In this document: positions 26,328 to 36,051 of the stretch, piece after piece
Layout of the letters: every line of letters starts with the position of its first letter
Position numbering within the stretch: position 1 is the first letter of the stretch
DNA from: Arabiibacter massiliensis
Lineage (GTDB): Bacteria > Actinomycetota > Coriobacteriia > Coriobacteriales > Eggerthellaceae
Assembly: GCF_900169505.1 (NCBI RefSeq)
Contig: NZ_LT827021.1
Location: forward strand, 1,674,001-1,738,000
Direction: 5' to 3'
Length of the DNA: 64,000 nt
The notes under the pieces: model-generated
Seen by the model: the letters and a program-made list of their open reading frames with translations, nothing else
The model's database searches: none
Told to the model about the DNA's origin: nothing
Program-made: the position numbers and the translations under genes

Positions 26328-26769
26328 CCAGCGTCTACGTTGGATCGAGAAGCTCATCGGCGGCTCCCAGCAAGATGCCGCCCGCGCGAACGCCCTCGTC
26401 ATCCCCACCGTGAGCGGGCCTATGGCCATCGCCTTCGCATCCATCGAAGAGGTGGTGGCGGCCGACAAGGTGAAGCCCCTGGCCTTTTTGCCGCGCGAGT
26501 TCTGCGGCGTGCTGCATCGCGGCAACGAGCTGGCGCCCGTCGTCGACGCGGGCGGCGCGGGCGCGGAGGGCGACGCGGCCCATGTGGCGCTCGTGCGCGG
26601 CAGCGGGCACTTGCTGGGCCTGCGGTTCAGCGGCATGCCCTACGCCGTGAACCTCGACGAGATCGAGCACGCCCCGCTGGAGATCCGCTTCCGGCAGGAG
26701 TTCGACCCCGGGGTCATGCCCGTGCTCGACGTGGACGCCGTAGTGGACGCGCTGCTTGAGCTAGACTGA
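26314..26769 (+). CDS. cheW: CheW-like adaptor protein
   Basis: A 151-residue protein with one CheW-type SH3-like domain: ALVIPTVSGPMAIAFASIEEV at residues 28-48, FLPREFCGVLHRGNELAPVVD around 58-78 and GLRFSGMPYAVNLDEIE near 101-117. It overlaps the end of the CheA-like gene by 14 bp, and its ribosome site GGAGGAGG lies inside that gene. It would link the receptor tip with the CheA-like protein. It is the last gene of the cluster; no cheY, cheB or flagellar gene is present in the window. Confidence 0.82.
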   Translation: MRDRDQRLRWIEKLIGGSQQDAARANALVIPTVSGPMAIAFASIEEVVAADKVKPLAFLPREFCGVLHRGNELAPVVDAGGAGAEGDAAHVALVRGSGHLLGLRFSGMPYAVNLDEIEHAPLEIRFRQEFDPGVMPVLDVDAVVDALLELD

Positions 26770-26770
26770 C

Positions 26771-26804
26771 GCCCCGCGCGACGCCTTTCGCAGCCGCGCG
26801 GGGC
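26771..26804. terminator. Bidirectional hairpin between cheW and the peroxidase gene
   Basis: GCCCCGCGCG (26771-26780) pairs perfectly with CGCGCGGGGC (26795-26804) in the short gap between two convergent genes. No T tract. Confidence 0.55.
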
Positions 26805-26820
26805 GCGTAAGGCGGGGATG

Positions 26821-27372
26821 CTACAGCAGCTCTTCCACGGCGGGGGCGACGACGTCGGGGATGCTGGCCGTGGGCTCGAAGCGGTCCACGACGTTGCCCT
26901 CGCGGTCGACGAGGAACTTGGTGAAATTCCACTTGATGTCGGGCTTTGCGGCGTAGTCCGGGTCGCCCTTCGCGAGCAGGTCCTCGAGGATGGGCGTGAG
27001 CTCGTGGCCCTCGTCGAAGCCCTCGAAGCCCTTCTGCTTTTGCAGGTAGGCGAACAGCGGGTCGGCGCCCTCGCCGTTGACCTCGATCTTGGCGAACTGC
27101 GGGAACGTCACGCCGAAGCGCGAGGTGCAGAACTGGGCGATCTCCTCATTGGTGCCCGGCGCCTGGTGGCCGAACTGGTCGCACGGGAAGTCGAGGACGT
27201 CGAAGCCGCGCTCGTGCAGGCTGCGGTACAGCTCCTCGAGCTGGGCGTACGTGGGCGTGAAACCGCACTCGGTGGCGGTGTTCACGATGAGCAGCACGCG
27301 CCCCTGGTAATCCGCGAGCGCGACGTCCTCGCCCTGCTGGTTCTTGACGGTGAGATCGTAGAGGGAGGCCAT
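26821..27372 (-). CDS. Glutathione peroxidase-family thiol peroxidase
   Basis: A 183-residue thioredoxin-fold peroxidase reducing hydroperoxides. The peroxidatic Cys lies in NTATECGFTPTY (about residue 36), the Gln in FPCDQFGHQAPGTNEE and the Trp/Asn in KWNFTKFLVDREG, so the catalytic tetrad is present with Cys in place of selenocysteine. PCDQFG gives a possible resolving Cys, which in bacterial members usually means thioredoxin rather than glutathione is the reductant. It is a monocistronic gene with AAGGAA before the ATG. Confidence 0.93.
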   Translation of the reverse strand: MASLYDLTVKNQQGEDVALADYQGRVLLIVNTATECGFTPTYAQLEELYRSLHERGFDVLDFPCDQFGHQAPGTNEEIAQFCTSRFGVTFPQFAKIEVNGEGADPLFAYLQKQKGFEGFDEGHELTPILEDLLAKGDPDYAAKPDIKWNFTKFLVDREGNVVDRFEPTASIPDVVAPAVEELL

Positions 27373-27486
27373 GGGTTCCTTCTTTCAAACGGCGGCTTTC
27401 GTGTTCGCGCTTATGCTACCGCAAAATGATACTTTGTTGATAACATATTGCGGAACGGACACGGGACCGCCGCATGCGGCACGCCC

Positions 27487-28263
27487 TCACAGGAACCGCA
27501 CGTCCGCAGGCTCTTTCGGGGCGGTGCGGCGGTATTTCACGGCGGGATGGCCCACGACGAGGGCGGTCACCACCTTCTGCCCGCGCGCCAGGCCGAGCTC
27601 GCGGCGAAGCGCCGGCGAAAGCCTCGCAGCCATCGCGAAGAAGCCGCTGTAGAGCACGCCCAATCCGTGCGCCTGCGCCGCAAGCTCCATGTTCGAGGCG
27701 GCGAGCGCGCCGTTCACCTGGTCTTTCGCCACCACTACAACCGCAGCCGGCGCGCCCTTGAAAAAGAAGCGGTCGCCGATCTCGGTGCGCCGGGCCGTGG
27801 CGTCCACGAGGCGCGCGAGGGGCAGGATGCGGCGGAACAGGCGCACGGACAGCTCCTCGCAGCGCGCGAGGCGCTCGCGCAGCACGATGAAGGAGACGTC
27901 CTGGGCGTTGCTTCCCGTGGGCGTGAGGCGGCCGGCTTCCACGATGTCGGCCAGGGCCTCGTCGGACACGGGGCCCTCGGCGAAGCGCCGCATGCTACGG
28001 CGGGCGCCGAGGGCCGCGAGCAGGCGTGCGGGATCGAGCGCCTCCGTGCCGTCGAGCGGGCGCGGCTCCTCGTCGAAGCCGCTGATGGCAATCGCGTTCG
28101 TCGGGCAGACGGCCACGCAGTGCGCGCACATGATGCAGGCCTGCGTGAGCGGCGCGGCCTTTTTGCCCTCCAGGGCGAGGTTGCTCGCCGGGCAATCGTC
28201 AACGCACCGCCCGCAGCCGATGCAGCGCGCGGGGTCTATCGTTATCTCGTGGGGGAAGCGCAT
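27487..28263 (-). CDS. Ferredoxin-nitroreductase fusion flavoprotein
   Basis: A 258-residue protein. An N-terminal 2[4Fe-4S] ferredoxin domain (CIGCGRCVDDCPASN and CIMCAHCVAVCPTNAI, residues about 14-65) is fused to an FMN-binding nitroreductase domain (RRSMRRFAEGPVSDE at about 89-103, GRLTPTGSNAQDVSFIVL, GVLYSGFFAMAA and KVVTALVVGHPAVKY). Such fusions pass electrons from ferredoxin to FMN to reduce nitro or other organic groups. GAGGAG lies seven bases before the ATG at 28263. Just upstream is the remnant of another ferredoxin gene. Confidence 0.9.
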   Translation of the reverse strand: MRFPHEITIDPARCIGCGRCVDDCPASNLALEGKKAAPLTQACIMCAHCVAVCPTNAIAISGFDEEPRPLDGTEALDPARLLAALGARRSMRRFAEGPVSDEALADIVEAGRLTPTGSNAQDVSFIVLRERLARCEELSVRLFRRILPLARLVDATARRTEIGDRFFFKGAPAAVVVVAKDQVNGALAASNMELAAQAHGLGVLYSGFFAMAARLSPALRRELGLARGQKVVTALVVGHPAVKYRRTAPKEPADVRFL

Positions 28264-28285
28264 GGGGACTCCTCTCGCGGGGGCG

Positions 28286-28469
28286 GCTAGGCGCTTGCGT
28301 CCTCTTCCAAATAGTAGCGGCGGCGGCCCTTCGACTTCTCGCCGTACTCGATGGCTTCGGCCGGGCAGCCGCCGATGCAGGCCATGCAGTGCGTGCACGT
28401 GCCCTTCCATACGGGCCGGCCCGCCTTGCGAGGGAATCGCCCGAGGCGATGGCCGACGCGTTCATGAGG
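28286..28469 (-). pseudogene. C-terminal remnant of an EFR1-type ferredoxin
   Basis: The reverse strand encodes CTHCMACIGGCPAEAIEYG followed by KSKGRRRYY and a TAG at 28286-28288. This is the second Fe-S cluster and tail of EFR1-family flavodoxin-ferredoxin fusion proteins. Upstream the frame meets a TAG at 28470-28472, and the flavodoxin part and first cluster are missing; a neighbouring frame (SLMNASAIASGDSLARRAG) could be a frameshifted scrap of the middle. The long inverted repeat at 28530 begins near the breakpoint, so insertion or deletion there may have removed the rest. Confidence 0.65.
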
Positions 28470-28529
28470 CTAGTAGACGGGGTTATTCGCGACTGACAAC
28501 GCCGTAGTGCGAAAAGAGAGGATCCCGAA

Positions 28530-28679
28530 GTCACGTTTTGGCCGCTCTGAAGCCTTTTCGTGCGCTCGGAGCCCGATTCCGGCAGCCAGACGACCTTCCT
28601 CGGCGCGTTTGCGCAGGTCGCGAATTGCACAAAGCACCCTACCTGCCGCCGAAAAGCTTCAGAGCGGCCAAAATGTGAC
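28530..28679. repeat. Long inverted repeat of about 150 bp
   Basis: The left arm 28530-28553 (TCACGTTTTGGCCGCTCTGA core) is the reverse complement of 28656-28679 (TCAGAGCGGCCAAAATGTGA core), 24 bp with one mismatch, and pairing continues into CTTTTCG/CGAAAAG with a bulge. The ~90-bp centre holds no gene. It fills the 341-bp gap between the EFR1 remnant and the LytR_C gene. Confidence 0.8.
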
Positions 28680-28810
28680 TGCAAGCCCGCGAATTCGCGA
28701 AGGCCCCTCCGCACCGGTTGCGCGCGTCCGCGCGGCGACAGCAGTGACGCTTCACGCTGACGGTTCTCTTGTCCCTGAGAATAGTTGACCGCATCGTCCG
28801 TAGCTGACGA

Positions 28811-29278
28811 TCAGCCCACCATGACGAGGATGTCGTAATCCATGCTCCAGCCGCCGCTATTAGCGTCTTCGTAGCAATAGGGATCGAAGGGTGGAAGCGA
28901 GTCGAACAACGCCGCGACTTCGTCCACCTCCGCGCGATGCTCCTCGTGGTGGTACGACACCCTGTTCTGAGGATTGTTCCATGACGTCGCGTTATCGACC
29001 GTCACGTTCTCGAAGCCGAGCGCGCGGATCTTCCCGGCGGCTTCCTCGGCGGCGCCCTCGATGCCGCAGCCGTTGAGCACGAGCACGGTGATCTCGTCCT
29101 TGCCCTGGTGGAGCGGGGCCTTGGCAGGTTCGGCCTCCTTGAGGTCGGGATGCAGCTCGGCCGCCTCCTGCGGGACCGGATTTTCCTCTGGGACAACCGG
29201 CTCCTGCGCGCATCCGGCAAGCGCCGCGCACAGGCACACACACGCAGCCAGTGCAGCCAGCGATTCAAGTCTCTGCAT
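28811..29278 (-). CDS. Lipoprotein with LytR C-terminal-like domain
   Basis: A 155-residue lipoprotein: signal peptide with lipobox ALAGC (Cys 23), a Pro/Glu-rich spacer (residues 25-60) and a small alpha/beta domain starting ITVLVLNGCGIEGAAEEAAG (about residues 63-82), then GFENVTVDNA. This fold is the LytR_C domain often found at the end of LytR-CpsA-Psr wall ligases, here standing alone on a lipid anchor. The catalytic LCP domain is absent. Role at the envelope unknown. AAAGGACG precedes the ATG. Confidence 0.8.
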   Translation of the reverse strand: MQRLESLAALAACVCLCAALAGCAQEPVVPEENPVPQEAAELHPDLKEAEPAKAPLHQGKDEITVLVLNGCGIEGAAEEAAGKIRALGFENVTVDNATSWNNPQNRVSYHHEEHRAEVDEVAALFDSLPPFDPYCYEDANSGGWSMDYDILVMVG

Positions 29279-29314
29279 AAGGCTTCGTCCTTTCTCGCAC
29301 TGCTGTCGCCGCGC

Positions 29315-29404
29315 GGGATCCTTCGACTCCGCTCCCTTCGGTCGCTCCGCTCAGGATGACAGAAGGGGCTGCTTCGGCCGCCTCCGCTCAGGATGACAGA
29401 AGGG
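29315..29404. repeat. CTCAGGATGACA-type dispersed repeat, locus A
   Basis: GGGATCCTTCGACTC is followed by CCGCTCAGGATGACAGAAGG and a second CCGCTCAGGATGACAGAAGG 40 bp later. Related units occur at 32247, 36041 and 44267. It separates the LytR_C gene from the end of the large activase gene. Confidence 0.8.
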
Positions 29405-29406
29405 GC

Positions 29407-32400
29407 TTACGCCTTCTTCGTCTCTATCTCAAGCTCGCCCATCTCCTCTTGGGAGGCGTGGGGCTTGCCGGCGTCGACGAACTTGTCGCGGGCGGCCTTG
29501 GCTTCGGCCTCCTTGTCGGCCAGGTTCGCCTTCGCCACGCTGATCATCAGCTTGATGCGGTTGAGCTGGTTGACCTCCGAGGCGCCCGGGTCGTAGTCCA
29601 CGGCCACGATGTTGCTGTCGGGGTAGCGGCGGCGCAGCTCCTTGATCACGGCCTTGCCCACCACGTGGTTCGGCAGGCAGGCGAACGGCTGCGTGCACAC
29701 CACGTTCGGCGCGCCAGTGCGGATGAGCTCCACCATCTCGGCCGTGAGCAGCCATCCCTCGCCCATCGAGTTGCACAGGGACAGGATCTCGCTCGCGTAC
29801 TCGGCCAGCTCGTAGATGTCCGCCGGCGGCTCGAAGCGGCTCGACGCCGCAAGCGCCTTCGTCACCGGCGCACGCAGCTTCGCGATGGCCCAGAGCCCGA
29901 TGCGGCTGCCGAGCGCCCCCTTCGCCGAGCGCCCGAGCGGATCCTTCTGGAAGATGCCGCCCGCGATGCCGAACAGGAAGAACTCCGCGAGCCCCGGCAC
30001 GACGGCCTCGCAGCCCTCGCGCTCGATGACGTCGACGATCTGGTTGTTGGCCGTGGGGTGGAACTTCACGAGGATCTCGCCCACCACGCCCACGCGCGGC
30101 TTCGTCCCCTCGCCGCGCAGGGGCAGCGAGTCGAAATCCTCCACGATGCGGCGCACCGTCTCCTTGAACTCGCGGCGCTTGAGGCCGCGCATGAGCTGCT
30201 CCTGGCACGCGGCCATCCAGTGGTCGAACAGGCGGTTCGCGCTGCCCGGCTCCACCTCGTAGGGACGCGTGCGGTAGAGCGCCATCATGAGCAGGTCGCC
30301 GTAGAAGATGGAGTACGCGGCCTGCAGGAGCATGCTCGGCGTCACCTTGAAGCCGGGGTTGCTCTCGCCGAGGTCCTTGAACGACAGCGCGATCACCGGC
30401 ACGTGCGGCAGCCCCACGGCCGCGAGCGCCTTGCGGATGAGCGAGATGTAGTTGGTGGCGCGGCAGCCGCCGCCCGTCTGCGTGATGATGACGGCCAGCT
30501 TGTCGGTGTCGTAGCGGCCGCTCATCACGGCCTCCATGATCTGACCGGTGACCAGGATGGACGGGTAGCAGATGTCGTTGTTGACGTACTTGAGGCCCGC
30601 ATCCACCGCGCCGTGGTCCACCGACGGCAGAAGCTCCAGGTTGTAGCCGTTGCGGTGGAAGATCTTCACCAGCAGCTCGAAGTGGATGGGCGCCATCTGC
30701 GGGCAGAGGATGGTGTAGCCCGCGTCCTTCATCTCCTGCGTGAACACCGCGCGCGGGAACTCGGTGGTAGCGCCTTCGCGCTGGCGGAAACGCTCGATGA
30801 CCTCGGGCGCGGCCTTCTCGGTGAACGTCTCGGGCGTGGCGCCGGTCAGCTCGCGCGCGATGGAGGCCTCGGTCTGGCCGGTCTTCACCTCCACGGCGGC
30901 CTCGGGCGTGGCGGCGAATGCCTCGGGATCGAAGCTCAGGGCCGGGCAGCCGCGCGGCATGCGCTCGGCCTCGGCCTTGTCGTCGGCCTGGTCCTTGAGC
31001 GCGGCCAGCAGGCTGCGCACGCGGATGCGCGCCGCGCCCAGGTTGGACACCTCGTCGATCTTGAGCACGGTGTACACCTTGCCCGCGCGCTCGAGGATCT
31101 CCTGCACCTGGTCGGTGGTGAGCGCATCCAAGCCGCAGCCGAAGCTGTTGAGCTGGATGAGGTCGAGGTCCTCGCGCTCGGTGGCCACCTTCGCGGCGGC
31201 GTAGAGGCGGGTGTGGTACATCCACTGGTCCACGAGGCGGATGGGGCGCTCGAGCGTGCCGAGGTGCGCCACGGAATCCTCGGTGAGCACCGCCAGGCCG
31301 AAGCTGGTCAGAAGCTCGGGGATGGCGTGGTTGATCTCGGGGTCGTTGTGGTAGGGGCGCCCCGCCAGCACGATGCCGTGGGTACCGGTGGCCTCCATCC
31401 ACGCGAGCGTCTCCTCGCCCTTGGCGCGGATATCGCGCTTGAACGCCTCGTCCTCGTCCCACGCGGCGTCCACTGCGGCGTCCACCTCGGCTTGCGCCGG
31501 CGCGCCGGCGGCCCCCATGAGCTCCGGATGCGCCTCCACCAGCTCCACGAACAGGCGCTTCTTCAGGTGGTCCTTCTGATCGTAGGGCAGCCACGGGTTC
31601 AGGAACTGCGCGCGCGAGGTGCGCAGCTCGTCGACGTTCAGCCGCAGCGCCTCGGCGTAGCTGGCCACGATGGGGCAGTTGAAGTGGTTGCCGGCGCCCT
31701 CGTCCTCCTGGCGCTCCCACTTGCTGCACGGGAACCAGATGAAGTCCGGGTCCTTGTCGAGCAGGTTCATGATGTGGCCGTGGGAGAGCTTGGCCGGGTA
31801 GCACACCGATTCGGACGGCATGGACTCGATGCCGGCTTCGTAGGTCTTCTTCGTGGACGGGTCGGACAGCACCACGCGGAAGCCCAGCTTCGTGAAGAAC
31901 GTGAACCAGAACGGGTAGTTCTCGTACATGTTGAGCGCGCGCGGGATACCCACGCTGCCGCGCGTGGCGGCCTCGGCCGTCAGCGGCTCGTACGCGTCGA
32001 ACAGGCGCTGGCTCTTGTACTCGTAGAGGTTGGGTACCACGGCCTTGCTCTCGTCGAAGGTGCCCGCGCCCTTCTCGCAGCGGTTGCCCGTGATGAAGCG
32101 GCGGTGCTTGCCCGTGCGCTCGTCCACGCCGAAGTCGTTCACGGTGAGCAGGCAGCTGTTGGAGCAGCCCTTGCACCGCACGGTCTTGTGCGTGGGCGAA
32201 AGCGCCTCGATCTGCTCAAGGGAGAGGAGGGAGGAGGCAACATGGTTGTCATCCTGAGCGGAGGCGCGCAGCGCCGGAGTCGAAGGATCCCCCTTGGCGT
32301 CAGCGGGAAGCGCCACGGCTGCCGCCGCACGGGATCCTTCGACTCGCTGCGCTCGCTCAGGATGACAAGAAGCGCGCTTCACGGCTTCGTGGTAGCGGTC

Positions 32401-34224
32401 GCGGGCCAGCAGCGCGGCGCCGAACGCGCCCATGTTGCCGGCGATATCGGGGCGCACGGCCTGCACCTCGGAGAGCTGTTCGAACGCGCGCAGCACGGCG
32501 TCGTTCAAAAACGTGCCGCCCTGCACGATCACCTTCGTGCCCACGTCGTGCGGGTCGCGGATCTTGATGACCTTGAACAGCGCGTTCTTGATGACGGAGA
32601 TGGCCAGGCCCGCGGCGATGTCGCCCACGGTGGCGCCTTCCTTCTGCGCCTGCTTCACGCGGCTGTTCATGAACACGGTGCAGCGGCTTCCCAGGTCGAC
32701 GGGGCGCTCGGCCTCGATGGCCGTCTGCGCGAACTCGGACACGTCGAGGTTCAGGCCCGTGGCGAAGCTCTCGATGAAGCTGCCGCAGCCCGAAGAGCAC
32801 GCCTCGTTCAGCATGATGTGGTCGATCACGCCGTCCTTCACGCGCAGGCACTTCATGTCCTGGCCGCCGATGTCGAGGATGAACTCCACGCCCGGCAGCA
32901 TCTCCTGCGCGCCGCGCAGATGCGCCACCGTCTCGATCTCGCCGGAATCGACGCGCAGCGCCTCGAGCAGCAGGTACTCGCCGTAGCCGGTGACCGTGGC
33001 GTGGCCGATGCGCACGAGCGGCTCGCCCGTGTCGGCGTCCACCGGCATGGCGTTGTACAGGTTGGAGAGCGCGGCCTTCGCACAGCCCAGCACGTCGCCC
33101 TTGTTGCTGGCGTAGTGCGACCACAGAAGCGCGCCGTCCTCGCCGATGAGCGCGGCCTTGAACGTGGTGGAGCCGGCGTCGATGCCTAAATAGGCCGTGC
33201 CCTCGTAGTCGAGGAGCTCGGCTCGGCGCACGCGCTCGCCGTCGTGGCGGCGCTTGAATGCGTCGAGTTCCTCGTCGCTCGCGAACAGAGGGGCCAGGCG
33301 CACCACCTCCGAGCCCTGGATGTCGCCGAGGTTCTTCAGGCGGTCGAGCACGTCGGCCAGGCGCTCGGCGCGCACGGTTTCGCTGGCCGCGCCGGCCATC
33401 GCGCAGCCGCAGGCCACGAACAGATGGGCGTCGTCGGGCACGATGATGTGCTCGTCGTCCAGGCTGAGCGTCTCGTAGAAGCGCTTGCGCAGCTCAGGAA
33501 GGTACTGCAAGGGGCCGCCGAGGAAGGCAACATGTCCGCGGATGGGGCGTCCGCACGCCAGGCCGCTGATGGTCTGCGTGACCACGGACTGGAAGATGGA
33601 CGCGGCTATGTCCTCTTTGCGCGCGCCTTCGTTGAGCAAGGGCTGCACGTCGGTCTTGGCGAACACGCCGCAGCGGCTGGCGATGGGGTAGATGGTCTGC
33701 GCGCCCTGGGCCAGCTCGTTCAGGCCGCCCGCGTCGGTGTTCAGGAGCGCCGCCATCTGGTCGATGAACGCGCCCGTGCCGCCGGCGCACGTGCCGTTCA
33801 TGCGCTGCTCGATGCCCTGGTCGAAGTAGATGATCTTCGCGTCCTCGCCGCCCAGCTCGATGGCCACGTCGGTTTTGGGGATGAAGGTTTCCACCGCCGT
33901 CTTGGACGCGATGACCTCCTGCACGAACTCCACGCCCAGCCACTGCGCCAGCAGAAGGCCGCCCGAACCCGTGATGGCGATGGTCATGGACTCGTCGCCG
34001 AAGTCGGCCGCGGCCTCCTCGAGCACCTCCACGATGGTGGCGCGCACGTCGGCGTGGTGGCGGCGGTACACGGAGAACCGCACCTCGTTCGCGTCGTCGA
34101 GGATGGCCAGCTTCACCGTGGTGGAGCCCACGTCGATGCCGATGTGCAGGGGATTCTCAGGCGCGTTCGCGTTCGCCATGACGTTCTCCTTCGCGTTCTC
34201 TTCGTTGACGTTCATCGTATCCAT
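29407..34224 (-). CDS. Giant 2-hydroxyacyl-CoA dehydratase activase fusion protein
   Basis: A 1605-residue cytoplasmic protein. Two ASKHA activase domains come first: residues about 27-290 ([31 protein letters not shown]) and about 345-610 ([40 protein letters not shown]), each with Cys for a bridging [4Fe-4S] cluster. After a linker come a DUF2229-type region with [16 protein letters not shown] cysteines ([17 protein letters not shown]), and a C-terminal part related to dehydratase subunits. Known relatives use ATP to send low-potential electrons to radical dehydratases or reductases; the target is not known. Residues about 619-660 are encoded by the dispersed repeat at 32247-32367. RBS GGGGGAGAAGG. 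Confidence 0.88.
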   Translation of the reverse strand: MDTMNVNEENAKENVMANANAPENPLHIGIDVGSTTVKLAILDDANEVRFSVYRRHHADVRATIVEVLEEAAADFGDESMTIAITGSGGLLLAQWLGVEFVQEVIASKTAVETFIPKTDVAIELGGEDAKIIYFDQGIEQRMNGTCAGGTGAFIDQMAALLNTDAGGLNELAQGAQTIYPIASRCGVFAKTDVQPLLNEGARKEDIAASIFQSVVTQTISGLACGRPIRGHVAFLGGPLQYLPELRKRFYETLSLDDEHIIVPDDAHLFVACGCAMAGAASETVRAERLADVLDRLKNLGDIQGSEVVRLAPLFASDEELDAFKRRHDGERVRRAELLDYEGTAYLGIDAGSTTFKAALIGEDGALLWSHYASNKGDVLGCAKAALSNLYNAMPVDADTGEPLVRIGHATVTGYGEYLLLEALRVDSGEIETVAHLRGAQEMLPGVEFILDIGGQDMKCLRVKDGVIDHIMLNEACSSGCGSFIESFATGLNLDVSEFAQTAIEAERPVDLGSRCTVFMNSRVKQAQKEGATVGDIAAGLAISVIKNALFKVIKIRDPHDVGTKVIVQGGTFLNDAVLRAFEQLSEVQAVRPDIAGNMGAFGAALLARDRYHEAVKRASCHPERAQRVEGSRAAAAVALPADAKGDPSTPALRASAQDDNHVASSLLSLEQIEALSPTHKTVRCKGCSNSCLLTVNDFGVDERTGKHRRFITGNRCEKGAGTFDESKAVVPNLYEYKSQRLFDAYEPLTAEAATRGSVGIPRALNMYENYPFWFTFFTKLGFRVVLSDPSTKKTYEAGIESMPSESVCYPAKLSHGHIMNLLDKDPDFIWFPCSKWERQEDEGAGNHFNCPIVASYAEALRLNVDELRTSRAQFLNPWLPYDQKDHLKKRLFVELVEAHPELMGAAGAPAQAEVDAAVDAAWDEDEAFKRDIRAKGEETLAWMEATGTHGIVLAGRPYHNDPEINHAIPELLTSFGLAVLTEDSVAHLGTLERPIRLVDQWMYHTRLYAAAKVATEREDLDLIQLNSFGCGLDALTTDQVQEILERAGKVYTVLKIDEVSNLGAARIRVRSLLAALKDQADDKAEAERMPRGCPALSFDPEAFAATPEAAVEVKTGQTEASIARELTGATPETFTEKAAPEVIERFRQREGATTEFPRAVFTQEMKDAGYTILCPQMAPIHFELLVKIFHRNGYNLELLPSVDHGAVDAGLKYVNNDICYPSILVTGQIMEAVMSGRYDTDKLAVIITQTGGGCRATNYISLIRKALAAVGLPHVPVIALSFKDLGESNPGFKVTPSMLLQAAYSIFYGDLLMMALYRTRPYEVEPGSANRLFDHWMAACQEQLMRGLKRREFKETVRRIVEDFDSLPLRGEGTKPRVGVVGEILVKFHPTANNQIVDVIEREGCEAVVPGLAEFFLFGIAGGIFQKDPLGRSAKGALGSRIGLWAIAKLRAPVTKALAASSRFEPPADIYELAEYASEILSLCNSMGEGWLLTAEMVELIRTGAPNVVCTQPFACLPNHVVGKAVIKELRRRYPDSNIVAVDYDPGASEVNQLNRIKLMISVAKANLADKEAEAKAARDKFVDAGKPHASQEEMGELEIETKKA
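32247..32367. repeat. CATCCTGAGCGGAG-type repeat pair inside the activase gene, locus B
   Basis: TGTCATCCTGAGCGGAGG (from 32247) through GGAGTCGAAGGATCC, then the inverse unit GGATCCTTCGACTCGCTGCG to CTCAGGATGACA (ending 32367). The two units face each other as an inverted pair and lie wholly within the coding sequence of the activase without breaking the frame; the encoded linker contains [13 protein letters not shown] and RASAQDDN. Confidence 0.88.
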
Positions 34225-34239
34225 TGCCTTCTCCCCCGC

Positions 34240-34878
34240 TTACAGTCTGATCGATTCGCCCGGCTTGATGAAGAAGAGGCGCATGGCCACCAGGGCCATC
34301 TCCTCGGAGCTTTCGCACATGCCCGTCTCGATCCACCGCTCGATGACGCCGAGGTACGCCGAGGCGAAGAACGCCACGTAGTAGCCGACGAACGGCGAGG
34401 GGTCGTTGCGGTAGCGCTCGTGCAGGATGGACTGCACGAGGTTGGTGCAGATGGAGTCGCGCAGGCGCGGGCCGAACCCCACGTCGCCGCCGGGGCCGAG
34501 CACCGCGTGCAGGAAGTCGCCCTGCTCGCGCAGGTAGTCGAACAGCTCCACGAGGAAGGGCAGCGGCTTCTTGCGCGCGCGGTACGACATGAGGCTGCGC
34601 ACGGTGAGCTCCTGCATCTGCGCCTGGAAGCGCTCGAGGTCGTCCATGACCTCGGCCTCGAGGGCGGCGAGCAGGGCGTCCTTGTCGCGGAAGTGGTTGT
34701 AGAACGTGCCGCGGTTGAGGTCGGCGCGGGCGCACAGGTCGTTCACGCTGAACCCGTCGAAGCCGCGTTCCTCCATGAGCTCGATGAGCGCGTCGCGCAG
34801 GGCGCGCTTCGAGCGCGTGATGCGGCGATCCTCGCAGCACGCCGGGTTCGCGCCCTTCTGCATCGTTGCAACTGCCAT
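34240..34878 (-). CDS. TetR family transcriptional regulator
   Basis: A 212-residue regulator with an N-terminal TetR HTH (about residues 14-60: RSKRALRDALIELMEERGFD, then SVNDLCARADLNRGTFYNHF) and a C-terminal helical ligand domain of the TetR_C_7/ AcrR type. The ATG at 34878 follows AAAAGGGG by four bases; an upstream in-frame ATG at 34905 has no ribosome site. It lies 15 bp upstream of the activase gene on the same strand, so it probably shares a transcript with and controls that gene. Confidence 0.88.
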   Translation of the reverse strand: MAVATMQKGANPACCEDRRITRSKRALRDALIELMEERGFDGFSVNDLCARADLNRGTFYNHFRDKDALLAALEAEVMDDLERFQAQMQELTVRSLMSYRARKKPLPFLVELFDYLREQGDFLHAVLGPGGDVGFGPRLRDSICTNLVQSILHERYRNDPSPFVGYYVAFFASAYLGVIERWIETGMCESSEEMALVAMRLFFIKPGESIRL

Positions 34879-35064
34879 GCGGCCCCTTTTGTACACCTCG
34901 CCCATTAATGAACAACTTGTCGAATAACGTCCAGTATACCCGGTCGCGGGCCTCATCGCAACGCAGGGATTTCCCCTGCGGCCTATTGTCACCCTTGTTG
35001 CTGCCCTAGGTTGACGTGATGAGCGACCCTCCCTACCATGGACCGCGAGACGGAAGGGGCGCGC

Positions 35065-36051
35065 ATGAACACCAGGGATCGGCTGCTGCGGCTGCTGGAG
35101 GGCAACCGCGAGCGCTTCGTGTCGGGCGAGCGCCTGGCCGAGACGCTCGGCGTGAGCCGCAACGCGGTGTGGAAGGCCGTGCGCGCGCTGCGCGAGGAGG
35201 GATACGTCATCGATGCCGCCACGAACCGCGGCTACCGTCTGGCGCAGGAGAACGACTTGCTGTCGCCTGCGGGCATCGAGCGCTTCCTGCCGGAGAGGCA
35301 CCCCTTCGACATCGTGGTGCGCAAGCGCGTGGACTCCACGAACGCCGAGGCGCGGCGGCGCGCGCTCGAGGGCGCGGCCGAGGGAACGGTGATCGTGGCC
35401 GAGGAGCAGCGGGCCGGACGCGGACGGCCCGGCAAGCGGTTCTACTCGCCGCCGGGTTCGGGCGTGTATTTGAGCGTGGTGCTGCGTCCGACGCTCCCCG
35501 CCGATCGGGGGCAGCTGCTCACCTGCGCCGCCGCCGTGGCGGGCGCGCGGGCCATCGAGCGCGTGTGCGGATGCGAGGCCCTGATCAAGTGGGTGAACGA
35601 CATCTACATGGACGGCCGCAAGGTGGCCGGCATCCTCACCGAGGGCATGGTGGACATAGAGTCGGGGCGCTTCGAGCATGCCGTGATGGGCATCGGGGTG
35701 AACGCGAAGATGCCGGCGGCCGGCTTCCCCGCCGAGCTGGCCGACGTGGCCGGAGCCGTCGCCGACGGGGCGGGGGCTGTGCGCGCCGAGCTGGCGGCGA
35801 CGATCCTGGAGGAGTTCTGGCGGCTCTACGAGCGCATCGAGGAGCGGCGGTTCTTCGAGGAGTACCGGCGGCGCTGCTTCCTGCTGGGGCAGCCGGTCGT
35901 CGTCGCGCGCGACGGCTCGCGCGTGCGCGCCCGCGCGGTGGACCTCGACGACGACTTCCGGCTGGTGGTGGAGCTGCCCGACAAGACCCGCCTCGCCCTC
36001 CCCTACGGCGAGGTGAGCGCCGGCCGCGGCGCACCCCCCTTGCAATCCTGA
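35065..36051 (+). CDS. birA: Bifunctional biotin--protein ligase/biotin operon repressor
   Basis: A 328-residue BirA. The N-terminal winged HTH (residues 1-62, LAETLGVSRNAVWKAVRALR) marks it as repressor as well as enzyme. The ligase domain has DSTNAEARRRA, the biotinyl-AMP loop VAEEQRAGRGRPGKRFYSPP (GRGRxG) and IKWVNDIYMDGRKVAGILTE, followed by the SH3-like C-terminal domain. The last codons (GAPPLQS) are read from the start of the dispersed repeat at 36041, so the natural C-terminus may have been altered. The ATG at 35065 has GGAAGGGG upstream. Confidence 0.93.
   Translation: MNTRDRLLRLLEGNRERFVSGERLAETLGVSRNAVWKAVRALREEGYVIDAATNRGYRLAQENDLLSPAGIERFLPERHPFDIVVRKRVDSTNAEARRRALEGAAEGTVIVAEEQRAGRGRPGKRFYSPPGSGVYLSVVLRPTLPADRGQLLTCAAAVAGARAIERVCGCEALIKWVNDIYMDGRKVAGILTEGMVDIESGRFEHAVMGIGVNAKMPAAGFPAELADVAGAVADGAGAVRAELAATILEEFWRLYERIEERRFFEEYRRRCFLLGQPVVVARDGSRVRARAVDLDDDFRLVVELPDKTRLALPYGEVSAGRGAPPLQS

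Noticed and set aside
29356..33189. A 1277-codon open frame on the forward strand opposite the activase gene
   Set aside because: It is a shadow frame created by codon bias in high-GC DNA. The reverse-strand product has clear ASKHA and cysteine motifs, while the forward product is low-complexity His/Arg/Leu-rich sequence.
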